Positions 1 through 8,394 of a DNA stretch of 64,000 bases are shown piece after piece. The DNA is from JAGOBP01 sp046328575 (GTDB lineage Bacteria > Chloroflexota > Anaerolineae > Fen-1058). The stretch covers positions 11,602-75,601 of the forward strand of contig JAXLWI010000013.1 in the NCBI GenBank assembly GCA_046328575.1. Direction: 5' to 3'. The stretch's first letter is position 1. Every line of letters starts with the position of its first letter. The translations under genes were made by a program, and so were the position numbers. The notes under the pieces were generated by a model. The model made no database searches, was not told the origin of the DNA, and was given only the letters and a program-made list of their open reading frames with translations.

Positions 1-104
1 CGGCCTTGGGCATCGCCGTGATCGTCATCGGCATGTGGCCGAGTTTGCTGCAAGGGCTGACGGCTCCAGCGGGCCAGGCCTTGCTCACCGCGTTTGGCGG
101 GTAG
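1..104 (+). CDS. C-terminal end of proton-antiporter-like hydrogenase subunit (partial)
   Basis: The window opens inside a reading frame that ends at TAG 102-104. The visible 33 residues are a hydrophobic stretch (IAVIVIGMWPSLL) followed by a short tail, as at the C-terminus of NuoL/M/N and HyfB/MbhH-type ion-translocating subunits. Its place directly upstream of NuoA-, NuoB- and NuoCD-like genes supports this role, since such a subunit would couple electron flow to proton or sodium transport. No family motif is visible in so short a tail, so the identity rests mainly on context. Confidence 0.6.
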   Translation, partial: ALGIAVIVIGMWPSLLQGLTAPAGQALLTAFGG

Positions 105-130
105 CCATTCCAGCATCGAGGTAAAGAGTA

Positions 131-445
131 ATGGAACTCATTCTACTGTCTCCACCGTTTGCGTTTGTGCTCTATCTGGCGCTGGTCGGCATCCTGTCGG
201 GGCTGGGCCGCATCATGGCCGCGCGGGGCGCGCACAGCGAAGGTAAGTTAGCCACCTACGCGGGCGGCGAAGAATCGCCGGTACCGGGCGCGATGCCAGG
301 CTATCGTGGCTTCTTCATTATTGCACTGTTTTTCGCCATCTTGCACCTGGGCGTGCTGATGTTGGGCAGCAGCAGTTTTCAGCCGATTGCGGGCGTGTAT
401 TTGATCGGGCTGATTGTCGCTTTACTGGTATTGATCGTTGGCTAA
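131..445 (+). CDS. NuoA-like membrane subunit of group 4 hydrogenase
   Basis: A 104-residue protein with three predicted membrane helices (about residues 8-28, 58-78 and 83-103). The loop after helix 1 carries YAGGEESPVPG, which resembles the Y-E-C-G loop of NuoA/NdhC but lacks its cysteine. ATG 131 is preceded by GAGG. It lies 26 bases after the antiporter-like gene and before the small subunit, so it is probably a membrane-arm subunit. NuoA-like subunits are normal in complex I but not universal in group 4 hydrogenases. The assignment comes from length, topology and neighbours. Confidence 0.6.
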   Translation: MELILLSPPFAFVLYLALVGILSGLGRIMAARGAHSEGKLATYAGGEESPVPGAMPGYRGFFIIALFFAILHLGVLMLGSSSFQPIAGVYLIGLIVALLVLIVG

Positions 446-526
446 GGATGAAGGCGGAAGGATGAAGGCGGACAGCAGAGCCTTCTTCATCCCTCACATT
501 TCATCCTTCATCCTTTTGATGAAGGA
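444..526 (+). repeat. Intercistronic phrase repeat with inverted copies
   Basis: AAGGATGAAGG occurs at 444-454 and 458-468, and its exact reverse complement CCTTCATCCTT at 505-515. GATGAAGGA follows at 518-526 and supplies the Shine-Dalgarno of the next gene. The transcript can fold into an 11-bp hairpin between the NuoA-like and small-subunit genes. Confidence 0.8.
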
Positions 527-534
527 CGCATTTT

Positions 535-999
535 ATGGCACTCAATTTAACTGAAACCTGGCAACATACGCTCGACGCCATCAAGACCTGGGCGCGCATC
601 AATTCGCCGTGGGCCATTCACTATAACAGCGGCTCGTGCAACGGTTGCGATATCGAGATACTGGCGACTTTGACGCCGCGCTACGACATCGAGCGCTTCG
701 GCATCAAGTTGCAGGGCAGCCCGCGCCACGCCGACGTGCTGATCTGCACCGGGCCGGTGACGCTGCAATCGCGCGAGCGGCTGAAGCGCATCTACGAGCA
801 GATGCCCGAACCCAAGTTCGTAGTCGCAGTCGGTTCGTGCGCGGCTTCGGGCGGCGCGTTCCAGGGCTGCTACGGCGTTGTCGGCCACATCGACGAGGTG
901 ATTCCGGTGAACGCGTATATTCCCGGCTGTCCGCCGCGCCCGGAAGCCATCATCGATGGCGTGGTGAGGTTGTTGGGCAGTTTGAAACCGACGAAGTGA
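535..999 (+). CDS. [NiFe]-hydrogenase small subunit (NuoB/HycG/EchC type)
   Basis: This 154-residue protein belongs to the NuoB family and would hold the proximal [4Fe-4S] cluster next to the NiFe subunit. Candidate ligands are visible in SGSCNGCDIE (about residues 33-42), VGSCAASGGAFQGCY and PGCPPRPEAI. The C-x2-C arrangement in the first motif is that of group 4 hydrogenases rather than the CC pair of complex I. The start ATG 535 follows GAAGGA. It precedes the large subunit by 17 bases and the frame is intact. Confidence 0.85.
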   Translation: MALNLTETWQHTLDAIKTWARINSPWAIHYNSGSCNGCDIEILATLTPRYDIERFGIKLQGSPRHADVLICTGPVTLQSRERLKRIYEQMPEPKFVVAVGSCAASGGAFQGCYGVVGHIDEVIPVNAYIPGCPPRPEAIIDGVVRLLGSLKPTK

Positions 1000-1016
1000 C
1001 GAAGGATGAATGACGA

Positions 1017-2693
1017 ATGACCAACACTGAAACTTTATTGGAAAATGCGACAACTTTGCTCGCGCCCTTTGCCAAGGCGACGAACAAGCCGGAAGCCAAT
1101 CGGCTGGATGTGACGATCGAGGCAAGCGACCTGGTCGCTGCGGCCAAGACGATGCACACGGCGCAGTGGGGCTACCTGGCGGCCATCACCGGCCTCGATC
1201 ATTTGAACATCTCCGCGAAAGCGGGCACGCCCGTCGATAACTCGCTGGAGGCGCTATATCACTTCTGCGCCGACGCGGCCATTGTCACGCTGCGCACTAC
1301 CACACCACGCGAGAAGGCCGAACTGCCCACCGTTTGCGGCGTAATCCCCAGTGCTGATTTGTTTGAGCGCGAACTCAGCGAGATGTTTGGCATTCATCTC
1401 GACGGGACGCCGGATGCCAATCGGTTGTTGTTACCCGAAGATTGGCCCAGCGATATTTATCCGCTGCGCAAGGATTTCGATCAAAAAGCAGTGAAGTTGG
1501 AATCGATGGCGGAAGAACCGGAAGCAGGCTGGCGCGATGGGAAGTTCATCGTCCCGATCGGCCCGCAGCACCCCGCGTTGAAAGAGCCAGGCAACTTCCA
1601 ATTTGCCGTCGATGGCGAAACGGTGACCGCGGCCTCCATCCGATTGGGCTACGTGCATCGCGGTATCGAGCGCGCCACCGAAGAGGCGCAACTGGGTGCA
1701 GAATCTTTACTTGCTAGAGCGCATCTGCGGCATTTGCTCACACTCGCACGCGGTGGCTTACGCACAGGGCGTGGAGCAACTCGCAAAAGTCGAAGCGCCG
1801 CCGCGCGCCTTGGCGATCCGCGAACTGGCCGCCGGTCTGGAACGCATTCACAGCCACTTGTTGTGGCTGGGCGTGGCCGCGCATGAAGCGGGCTTCGATA
1901 CGTTATTCATGTACTCGTGGCGCGATCGTGAAACCGTGATGGATATGCTGGAGACCTTCACCGGCAACCGTGTGAACTATTCGGTCAACGTGCTGGGCGG
2001 CGTGAAGTTCGATGTTACGCCGGAGATTGCCGAGACGTTGAAGCGCGGCGTCGATTTTCTGGAAGAGCGCACCAAGCACTATCTGGAAGTCTGCACCACC
2101 GATCAGACTTTCCTGCGCCGCACGCGCGGCGTGAGCACGCTGACGAAAGTGCAGGCCATCGAGTACGGTGTCATCGGGCCGATGGCGCGCGCGTCCGGCC
2201 TGGCGCGCGATGTGCGCGTGGAAGCCCCGTATGGCGCGTATCATACCTTCCCAGTTGACGTCGTCGTCGAAACGGCCGGCGATCTGGAAGCCAAGTTTGC
2301 GGTGCGCCTGAAGGAACTGTTCCAGAGTTACAAAGCCATTCGCAACATCCTGGACAATCTGCCTAGCGGCGAATTAACGGCGCGCATACCGCGCAAGATT
2401 CCCGCAGGCGAGACCATCAGCCGCGTCGAAGCGCCGCGCGGTGAACTGCTGTACTTCATTCAGAGCGCGGGCGGCGAGAATCCCACGCGCGTCAAAGTGC
2501 GCACGCCCGAGCTGTGCAATTCTCGTCGGTGATGCACGTCGCAGTGGGCCATCAGCTGGCCGATATGCCGATGTTGCTGGCCGGCATCGATCCGTGCTTC
2601 TCGTGCAACGATCGCATGATCGTCGTCAACGATCGATCGATGATGACGTGGGAACAATTGCGGTTATACGGGATTGAGTTCTACCAGAAGTGA
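1017..2693 (+). CDS. [NiFe]-hydrogenase large subunit, fused NuoC-NuoD type; two frameshifts
   Basis: The gene encodes a protein of roughly 557 residues: a NuoC/HycE-N domain (about 1-165) followed by the NuoD-like catalytic domain, as in HycE. Both Ni-binding pairs are present, RICGICSHSH and DPCFSCNDR, so it is a hydrogenase rather than complex I. A tail of about 25 residues follows the second pair, as expected for a substrate of the protease encoded downstream. The frame changes near 1686-1692 (after RATEEA, resuming at WVQNLYLLERICGIC) and near 2520 (PELCN, then FSSVMH), where restoring one T would repair it. All conserved blocks survive, so sequencing or assembly indels are likelier than decay. 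Confidence 0.85.
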
Positions 2694-2702
2694 TGAGTGA
2701 CA

Positions 2703-2738
2703 GAGTGACGAGTGATGTGTACCCTTCACTCGTCACTC
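2703..2738 (+). repeat. 13-bp perfect inverted repeat between hydrogenase genes
   Basis: GAGTGACGAGTGA at 2703-2715 pairs exactly with TCACTCGTCACTC at 2726-2738 across a 10-base loop. It fills most of the 74-base space between the large subunit and the NuoH-like gene. There is no T tract, so it is not a classic intrinsic terminator. It belongs to the phrase-repeat family seen across the window. Confidence 0.8.
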
Positions 2739-2767
2739 GTCCTCGTCATGCCTTACGAGGTTTGACT

Positions 2768-3691
2768 ATGAACGTCCTTCAACCCATCATCGCCTTACTC
2801 TTCTTCCCCGCCGGGCTATTTGTGATCTTCAACGGCCTGATGTACCTGTGGGTCGATCGCAAACTAGTGGCGCAGTTTCAGAACCGCGTGGGGCCGCGCT
2901 GGTTTCAGCCTATCGCCGATGTGATCAAGCTGCTGGCCAAAGAAGAGATTATCCCCAACAACGTCAACGCCAAGTTGTTTGTGGGCTTGCCCATCTTTGC
3001 GCTGGCAGCCGCGCTGACGGCGGCGTTGTACGTGCCGCTGGCCGGACTCGCGCCCGCGGCCAATTATCCCGGCGACTTGATCACGACGGTGTATCTACTG
3101 AGCGTCGTGACGATGTGTCTGGCGCTGGCCGGGTCCAACACCATCAGTCAGTTCTCGCTGATCGGTGCGGTGCGTACGCTGACGCAATTGTTCTCGTATG
3201 AAGCGCCATTTCTGTTGGCACTGCTCGGCCCTGCGATTGTGGCTGGCACGTGGCAGATCGATAAGATCAACGGCTACGCAGGCACTCACTGGGTCGTGCT
3301 CACCCAACCGATCGGGTTTGTAATCGCCCTCGTCGGTTTGATGGGCAAAACGGAACTGCCGCCCTTTGATGCGCCCGAAGCCGAAACCGAAATCGTGTCC
3401 GGCGCTTTGACGGAATACAGCGGGCGCGGTTTTGCGCTGTTTCAGATTGCGAAGGCGGTGGAATTAGTCGTCGGTCTGACACTGATTGCCGCGCTGTACC
3501 TGGGCGGCATCACCAACCCGCTCGATTTCTTGGTGAAAACGTTGCTGATTCTGGTGGTGTTGGCCGGACTACAATCGTTGTTCGCGCGCTTCCGCATTGA
3601 ACAGACGGTGCGCTGGTGGCGGTACGCGTCGTTATTGGTGTTGGCGCAATGGCTGGTCTTGATTGTGTTAGGCAAGGGAGTAATCGCATGA
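2768..3691 (+). CDS. NuoH/HyfC-like membrane subunit
   Basis: A 307-residue membrane protein with about eight helices. Recognisable NuoH blocks are VDRKLVAQFQNRVGPRW (residues about 27-43), the quinone-chamber-like region LFSYEAPFLLALLG, and KTELPPFDAPEAETEIVSG. It anchors the hydrogenase module to the membrane arm. ATG 2768 is chosen because upstream codons in this frame run through the 2703-2738 hairpin and give unrelated residues. Its stop overlaps the next start in ATGA (3688-3691), indicating translational coupling. Confidence 0.88.
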   Translation: MNVLQPIIALLFFPAGLFVIFNGLMYLWVDRKLVAQFQNRVGPRWFQPIADVIKLLAKEEIIPNNVNAKLFVGLPIFALAAALTAALYVPLAGLAPAANYPGDLITTVYLLSVVTMCLALAGSNTISQFSLIGAVRTLTQLFSYEAPFLLALLGPAIVAGTWQIDKINGYAGTHWVVLTQPIGFVIALVGLMGKTELPPFDAPEAETEIVSGALTEYSGRGFALFQIAKAVELVVGLTLIAALYLGGITNPLDFLVKTLLILVVLAGLQSLFARFRIEQTVRWWRYASLLVLAQWLVLIVLGKGVIA

Positions 3692-4112
3692 AATTCGCCA
3701 CGATGTTGAAGGACGTTCTGAAGTCGTTCACGCAGAAACCCATTACCGAACAATATCCGTTCGTGAAGAAACCCGCGCCCAGTCGGCTGCGCGGCGAAAC
3801 AGGTGGAATCCCGAGAAGTGCAGCGGTTGCTGCCTGTGCAGCAAGGACTGCCCCTCGGACGCCATCGAGTTGATCACGATCGATAAGAAGGCCAAGCGCT
3901 TTGTGATGCGCTACCATGAAGATCGCTGCACGTATTGCGCGCAGTGTGTACAGAACTGCCGCTTTGAGTGCCTGGGCATGAGCAACACCGATTGGGAATT
4001 GGCCGCGCTGACCAAAGAGCCGTTTGATGTATATTACGGCAAAGATGAAGATGTCAATGTCGTCCTGGCAAAGTTCGCTGCAAACAAGGCTAGCGAAACA
4101 CCCGCGCCCTAA
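3688..4112 (+). CDS. 2x[4Fe-4S] ferredoxin subunit (NuoI/HycF type); one frameshift
   Basis: About 141 residues. The N-terminal part reads normally to about 3803, then the frame must move by one base to continue as WNPEKCSGCCLCSKDCP. Restoring one G in the GG at 3802-3803 would give T-G-W and repair it. Two ferredoxin motifs follow, CSGCCLCSKDC and CTYCAQCVQNC, enough for two [4Fe-4S] clusters that relay electrons from ferredoxin to the small subunit. Without the repair only the second cluster would be encoded in one frame. The overlap with the upstream gene shows operon membership. Confidence 0.82.
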
Positions 4113-4569
4113 AGTCGCCATCCTCGGCATCGGCCACGAACTGCGCGGCGATGATGCGGTGGGCGTGGTAGTGGCGCGGGAATTGCAATCTATTGTAGGG
4201 ACGAATTACGATTCGCTCTACGCATCATCGAGGCTGGCGCAGCGCCCGAGGCGTTTACAGGGCAAGCTGCGCCGTTTTCGTCCCGACCTCGTGATCATGG
4301 TCGATGCCGCGCAAATGGATCAGCCGCCGGGCGGCATCCGCACGATCGAGCGGCAGGACGCGCTGGGGTTGAGCGCCTCCACACACACGCTGCCGCTTAG
4401 CGTCATCGCAGAGTATCTTGTCAATGAACTGGGTTGTGATATCATCATTATCGGTATTCAGCCCGCCGCGAACGAATTCGATACGCCGTTATCCTCTCAA
4501 GTGCGGCGCGCCGCCGACGAAGTGATCGCCGGTCTTCAATCGATTCTGCTCACCGCGCCAGCCGCCTAA
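4051..4569 (+). CDS. Hydrogenase maturation protease (HycI type); compensating frameshifts
   Basis: HycI-family endopeptidases remove the C-terminal tail of group 4 large subunits after nickel insertion. The blocks line up well: ILGIGHELRGDDAVG (first metal ligand in GDD), VDAAQM, STHTLPLSVI (His ligand) and IIGIQP. The second ligand block is not in the main frame: between about 4217 and 4262 another frame reads LRIIEAGAAPEAFTG, matching the HycI ID/EGG-x-PE region, then returns at GKLRRFRPDLV. Two nearby indels therefore compensate each other. The start is uncertain: ATGs at 4045, 4051 and 4057 overlap the ferredoxin gene, and the homologous region begins near 4099. Confidence 0.78.
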   Translation: MSMSSWQSSLQTRLAKHPRPKVAILGIGHELRGDDAVGVVVARELQSIVGTNYDSLYASSRLAQRPRRLQGKLRRFRPDLVIMVDAAQMDQPPGGIRTIERQDALGLSASTHTLPLSVIAEYLVNELGCDIIIIGIQPAANEFDTPLSSQVRRAADEVIAGLQSILLTAPAA

Positions 4570-4689
4570 ATCTGCCTCCGCGTTACGGAGCGCGTCAACC
4601 AGGAGTCTGCATGGCGTGAACTGTTAACCGTCCATTGCACAGCCCGTTGCTAGAGATCGTCTTCGAGCCACACCTGACGGAGGCAAAGC

Positions 4690-6276
4690 ATGGCACAGCC
4701 GGCTGTCTTGACCCGGGCGGAGGAGCACCTTGATGTGCGGGCGGAAACGCGCAAACTCAAGCGCGAATTGACGTTGCTGCCCGTGTTCGCGTTGATCTAT
4801 TTCACTGTGTGCGGGGGCGCATTTGGCGCAGAGCCAATGGTCGGCTGGTCGGGGCCGGGCATGGCTCTGCTGTTGTTTGTGCTGACGCCGCTGCTGTTCA
4901 GCATTCCCAACATGCTGATGGTACGCGAGATGCAATCGATGATGCCCGTCGAAGGCGGCTACTATCACTGGATCAAACAAGCGTTTGGTCCGTTCGCTGG
5001 ATTCATGGCGGGTTGGATGAATTGGGTGGTAGCATGGGTGGATGTGGCGATTTATCCGGTGCTGGCCGCATACTACTTGGGCTATTTCCTTCCCGCCTTG
5101 CGCGAAGGCGCGACGATCGGCGGCGTGGAAGTATCGGCGTCATTTCTGTCGTGGATCGTGGCGCTGATCTTGATCTGGGCGATCACAGCGTTGAACGTGC
5201 GCGGCGCGCGCCTGGCGGCGCTGTTCAGCAGCGGCCTCGGCGCAATCATGCTGCTGCCGCTGATCGCGATGTCAATCGTGGGGTTTGGCAACTGGGCGAC
5301 ACAAGGTTCAGCCGTCACGTTCTCACTGCTGCCAGAAGGCGTGTCACTGACCGAAGCATTAAGTGTAGGTCTGTTTGTGGCGATGTGGAACTTTATGGGT
5401 TGGGAACTGCCGGCTGCAGCCGGCGATGAGATCGTCAACCCCAAGCAGACCTATCCGCGCGCGATGGTGCTGGTGTTGATCGCGGCGATTGCCACGTACT
5501 CGATTCCGACGCTGGCTGGATTGTATGGCGGCGCGGGCGAAGATGGCCGTCATCAAGTCTGGGGCATCGAGGAGACCGAAGAAGGCGCGGGCATCGGCGC
5601 AGTGTTGACCGAAAGCGGCGTCACCGAAGAGCAGATCGCGGCCTGGGGTGTCGATCCGGCGCAATCGGCGGGCTGGGAATTCCCCGATATTGCGCACGCG
5701 ATCGGCGTGAAGGCGGCGGGCGAAGAGAGCGCGCTGCCGGGTCTGCTCGGCGGCAGTGTGATGATCGCCGCGATCCTGGCGATGATTGGCTTGTTCATCG
5801 GCAACGGCTTGGGCGGCACACGCATTCCGTTTGCCATGGCGGCCGACGGCATGCTGCCCAAATGGCTGGTGAAGGTGCATCCCAAGTACGGCACGCCGTG
5901 GGTGTCGATCGTGTTGTGCGGCGTGATCTTCAGCCTTTTCTCGCTGCAAGCCTTCGCCTTCCTCGTCGTGGTCGATGTGTTCCTCAACGTGCTGGTATTG
6001 ATGGGCTGCTTCTTCGCGTTGTGGAAGTTGCGCTTCTCTAAACCGGATGTGCCCCGCTGGCGAGTGCCGGGCGGTTATGTGGGCTTGACGCTGATCACGC
6101 TCGCGCCCGCGTCGATCATCGTACTGGCGATTGTCAGTCAGATCGCTGAAGAGGGGTTGAGTTCGCTGGGGCTGGCGCTGGCCGCGATGGCGTTAGGCGC
6201 TGTGCTATACTTTCCGCTGCGCAAAGTCGTGAAGCCGGGCGTGCCGGATGTGAATCCGTTTGAATCTGAAGCATAG
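4690..6276 (+). CDS. APC-family amino acid permease
   Basis: This 528-residue integral membrane protein has about 12 helices and the APC-superfamily opening FTVCGGAFGAEPMVGWSG, the substrate-backbone site region of helix 1, followed by PVEGGYYHWIKQAFGPFAGF. A hydrophilic insert of about 70 residues (about 275-345) lies between two helices and is longer than in most relatives. GGAGG precedes ATG 4690. The next gene, a saccharopine dehydrogenase-like enzyme 107 bases on, suggests uptake and catabolism of an amino acid such as lysine. The substrate itself cannot be read from the sequence. Confidence 0.8.
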   Translation: MAQPAVLTRAEEHLDVRAETRKLKRELTLLPVFALIYFTVCGGAFGAEPMVGWSGPGMALLLFVLTPLLFSIPNMLMVREMQSMMPVEGGYYHWIKQAFGPFAGFMAGWMNWVVAWVDVAIYPVLAAYYLGYFLPALREGATIGGVEVSASFLSWIVALILIWAITALNVRGARLAALFSSGLGAIMLLPLIAMSIVGFGNWATQGSAVTFSLLPEGVSLTEALSVGLFVAMWNFMGWELPAAAGDEIVNPKQTYPRAMVLVLIAAIATYSIPTLAGLYGGAGEDGRHQVWGIEETEEGAGIGAVLTESGVTEEQIAAWGVDPAQSAGWEFPDIAHAIGVKAAGEESALPGLLGGSVMIAAILAMIGLFIGNGLGGTRIPFAMAADGMLPKWLVKVHPKYGTPWVSIVLCGVIFSLFSLQAFAFLVVVDVFLNVLVLMGCFFALWKLRFSKPDVPRWRVPGGYVGLTLITLAPASIIVLAIVSQIAEEGLSSLGLALAAMALGAVLYFPLRKVVKPGVPDVNPFESEA

Positions 6277-6282
6277 AACACA

Positions 6283-6348
6283 CCGCAGAGAACGCAGAGG
6301 ACGCGGAGTTTTCAGGGTCTTTCTCAGCGTTTTCTGCACCCTCTGCGG
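6283..6348 (+). repeat. CGCAGAG-type phrase repeat with inverted end
   Basis: CCGCAGAG at 6283-6290 is followed by variants (CGCAGAGG, CGCGGAG) and closes with the exact reverse complement CTCTGCGG at 6341-6348. The same kind of element is found at 39049-39103. It lies between the permease and the dehydrogenase. Confidence 0.7.
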
Positions 6349-6383
6349 TTGATATTCAATTCTTAATATCCTCAAGGAGCGTT

Positions 6384-7589
6384 ATGAAGGTCTTACTCAT
6401 CGGCGTGGGCGGTGTGGGCGAAGCGATCGCCGTCATCGCGCAGGACAAGCCCTGGCTGCAGAAAATGGTGCTGGCCGATTACAACTTGAAGCGCGTGAAG
6501 GAAGTGCGCGCCAAGTTGAAGGACAAAAAGAAGTTCCCCGCCGAGCAAGTCGATGCGCGCGACAAGCAGCAAATCATTGAACTGGCGCAGAAGCACAAGG
6601 TCGATCTGATCATGAACGCGGTCGATCCGATTTTCAACGAAGCTATCTTTGATGCCGCTTACAAAGCGGGCTGCCACTACATGGATATGGCGATGACGCT
6701 GTCTCAGCCGCATCCGACCGTGCCGTTCAGCGAGCCGGGCGTGAAGTTGGGCGACTATCAATTCGAGCGCGCGGCCAAATGGGAGAAGAAGGGCTTGCTG
6801 GCTATCGTCGGTATGGGCGTCGAGCCGGGCATGGCCGATGTGTTTGCGAAGTACGCAGAGAAGCATCTGTTCGACGAAATCGAAGAGGTGGGCATCCGCG
6901 ACGGCGCGAACCTGGAAGTACGCGGTTATGCCTTCGCGCCCAACTTCTCGGTGTGGACGGTGATCGAAGAATGCCTGAATCCGCCGGTCGTGTGGGAAGC
7001 CGATCGGGGCTGGTACACCACCGAGCCATTCAGCGAACTGGAGGTGTTTAATTTTCCTGAAGGTATCGGCCCGATCGAAGTGGTCAACGTCGAGCATGAA
7101 GAAGTACTGCTGGTGCCGCGCTGGGTGAAGTGCAAGCGCGTGACGTTTAAGTATGGCCTCGGCGATCAATTCATCGGCATCTTGAAGACGATCAAGCTGC
7201 TGGGCATGGACAACAAAGACAAGATCAAAGTGAAGGGTGTCGAAGTGGCCCCGCGCGATGTGCTGGCCGCGTGCCTACCCGATCCGGCGCACCTGGGCGA
7301 TAAGATGTTCGGCAAGACGTGCGCGGGCACGTGGGTTAAGGGCGTGAAGGATGGTCAGCCGCGTCAGGTCTATTTGTACCAAGTGGCCGACAACGAATGG
7401 TGTATGCAGAAGTTCGGCGTGCAAGCGGTGGTGTGGCAGACCGCCGTCAGCCCGGTGATTACGATGGAGTTGATCGCCACGGGTCAGTGGCAAGGCCAGG
7501 GCGTGCTCGGACCGGAAGCGTTTGATCCTGATCCGTTTATGAAGTTGATGCCGGAGTATGACTTCCCGTGGGGACTGAAGGAAATGTAA
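6384..7589 (+). CDS. Saccharopine dehydrogenase-family oxidoreductase
   Basis: This 401-residue cytosolic enzyme begins with a Rossmann nucleotide-binding segment (MKVLLIGVGGVGEAIAVIA) and has the layout of the saccharopine dehydrogenase/carboxynorspermidine reductase family, which reversibly splits or forms secondary amines with NAD(P). AAGGAG precedes ATG 6384. Pairing with the permease points to amino-acid catabolism, for example through saccharopine or a related imine, but the exact substrate is not determined. Confidence 0.78.
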   Translation: MKVLLIGVGGVGEAIAVIAQDKPWLQKMVLADYNLKRVKEVRAKLKDKKKFPAEQVDARDKQQIIELAQKHKVDLIMNAVDPIFNEAIFDAAYKAGCHYMDMAMTLSQPHPTVPFSEPGVKLGDYQFERAAKWEKKGLLAIVGMGVEPGMADVFAKYAEKHLFDEIEEVGIRDGANLEVRGYAFAPNFSVWTVIEECLNPPVVWEADRGWYTTEPFSELEVFNFPEGIGPIEVVNVEHEEVLLVPRWVKCKRVTFKYGLGDQFIGILKTIKLLGMDNKDKIKVKGVEVAPRDVLAACLPDPAHLGDKMFGKTCAGTWVKGVKDGQPRQVYLYQVADNEWCMQKFGVQAVVWQTAVSPVITMELIATGQWQGQGVLGPEAFDPDPFMKLMPEYDFPWGLKEM

Positions 7590-7711
7590 CCACGAATAGC
7601 ATGGATGATGGGCGTATACTGCCCGTTTAGCCGTTACACATTCGGCGCATTGCTGTGTCGGAATATAACACGTTGTGGAGACTGAAGGGATAGGACCGGA
7701 TAACCTATCAG

Positions 7712-7743
7712 ACAAGCGGTTGAGCCCCTGCTCAACCGTTTGT
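7712..7743 (+). terminator. Hairpin after the saccharopine dehydrogenase gene
   Basis: ACAAGCGGTTGAGC (7712-7725) pairs with GCTCAACCGTTTGT (7730-7743) over 14 positions with one mismatch and a 4-base loop. The 3' arm itself is T-rich. A plausible terminator for 6384-7589. Confidence 0.55.
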
Positions 7744-7767
7744 CGATTCCATTCCAGGCAATCGAGT

Positions 7768-8181
7768 ATGTTCAGAAAATGGCGCAAGTTGTGGGTGACT
7801 CTCTTTATTCTGCTTGTCAGCACACTTGCTGTTTGTTTAACTCTCAACCAATACTCTGCCAGCCGAGAGACTTCGGTGCAAATCAATGGATATCGCATTG
7901 ACTTTGTGTATGGCTATGATCCAGAGTTTATCGAAACCTGCCTACAGATTACACGACTTGATGGAAAGAGGGCAAACGCGCTATGCAAAATACAGCATGT
8001 AACATGCCCGCAGTTAGTCATTCAGCATACTGATTCAAGGCTTTACTTTCTCTGTTCAGACCAAGAAATCTCAGGCTCGCCTTTTTACTCAGTTCCTTAT
8101 CTCGACACTGAAACGATGCTGCTCTATAACACCAACTGGGATGATATACCCATAGCAATCTACTCTCTGAATTTCCAGTAG
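7768..8181 (+). CDS. Hypothetical small exported or membrane-anchored protein
   Basis: I do not recognise this 137-residue protein. ATG 7768 gives MFRKWRKLWVTLFILLVSTLAVCL, a basic start plus one hydrophobic helix, then a polar domain with four cysteines (ETCLQ, NALCKI, VTCPQ, YFLCSD) suited to export and disulphides. An upstream in-frame ATG at 7675 would add sequence encoded by the 7712-7743 hairpin and is less likely. The gene is visibly richer in A+T than its neighbours, which may mean recent acquisition. Confidence 0.5.
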   Translation: MFRKWRKLWVTLFILLVSTLAVCLTLNQYSASRETSVQINGYRIDFVYGYDPEFIETCLQITRLDGKRANALCKIQHVTCPQLVIQHTDSRLYFLCSDQEISGSPFYSVPYLDTETMLLYNTNWDDIPIAIYSLNFQ

Positions 8182-8226
8182 GCAATGGCGTAAAGTGAAT
8201 AGATTGATAATGCCAAATTCCTGGTC

Positions 8227-8280
8227 TGGCGAATGAATTCGCGGCATCAACCACGCGAAGTCGGCTTACGCCGACTAGCC
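8227..8280. repeat. Probable dispersed intergenic repeat with two small hairpins
   Basis: GCGAATGAATTCGC (8229-8242) is a near-palindrome, and AGTCGGC-TTAC-GCCGACT (8259-8276) is a perfect 7-bp hairpin. The pair of elements looks like a dispersed non-coding repeat seen in some Chloroflexota and cyanobacterial genomes, but that is a recollection, not a search. It lies in the 287-base space between the orphan gene and the kinase. Confidence 0.45.
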
Positions 8281-8365
8281 AGTGAAATGTGGCTATGCGT
8301 ATTTATTGGTGCAGTTTTAATGGCCGGATGAAATCTACCATTGCCGTGATAGTCGGTTTATCTCA

Positions 8366-8394
8366 TTGACGCCGCAAATCAGTTCGCCTATACT
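8366..8394 (+). promoter_or_regulatory. Sigma-70-type promoter of the histidine kinase gene
   Basis: TTGACG (8366-8371), a 17-base spacer and TATACT (8389-8394). Transcription would start near 8401, giving a leader of about 68 bases before ATG 8469. Confidence 0.7.

Noticed and set aside
1017..2693. Programmed ribosomal frameshifting in the hydrogenase
   Set aside because: No slippery heptamer with downstream structure was seen, and five changes in neighbouring genes are better explained by indel errors or decay.
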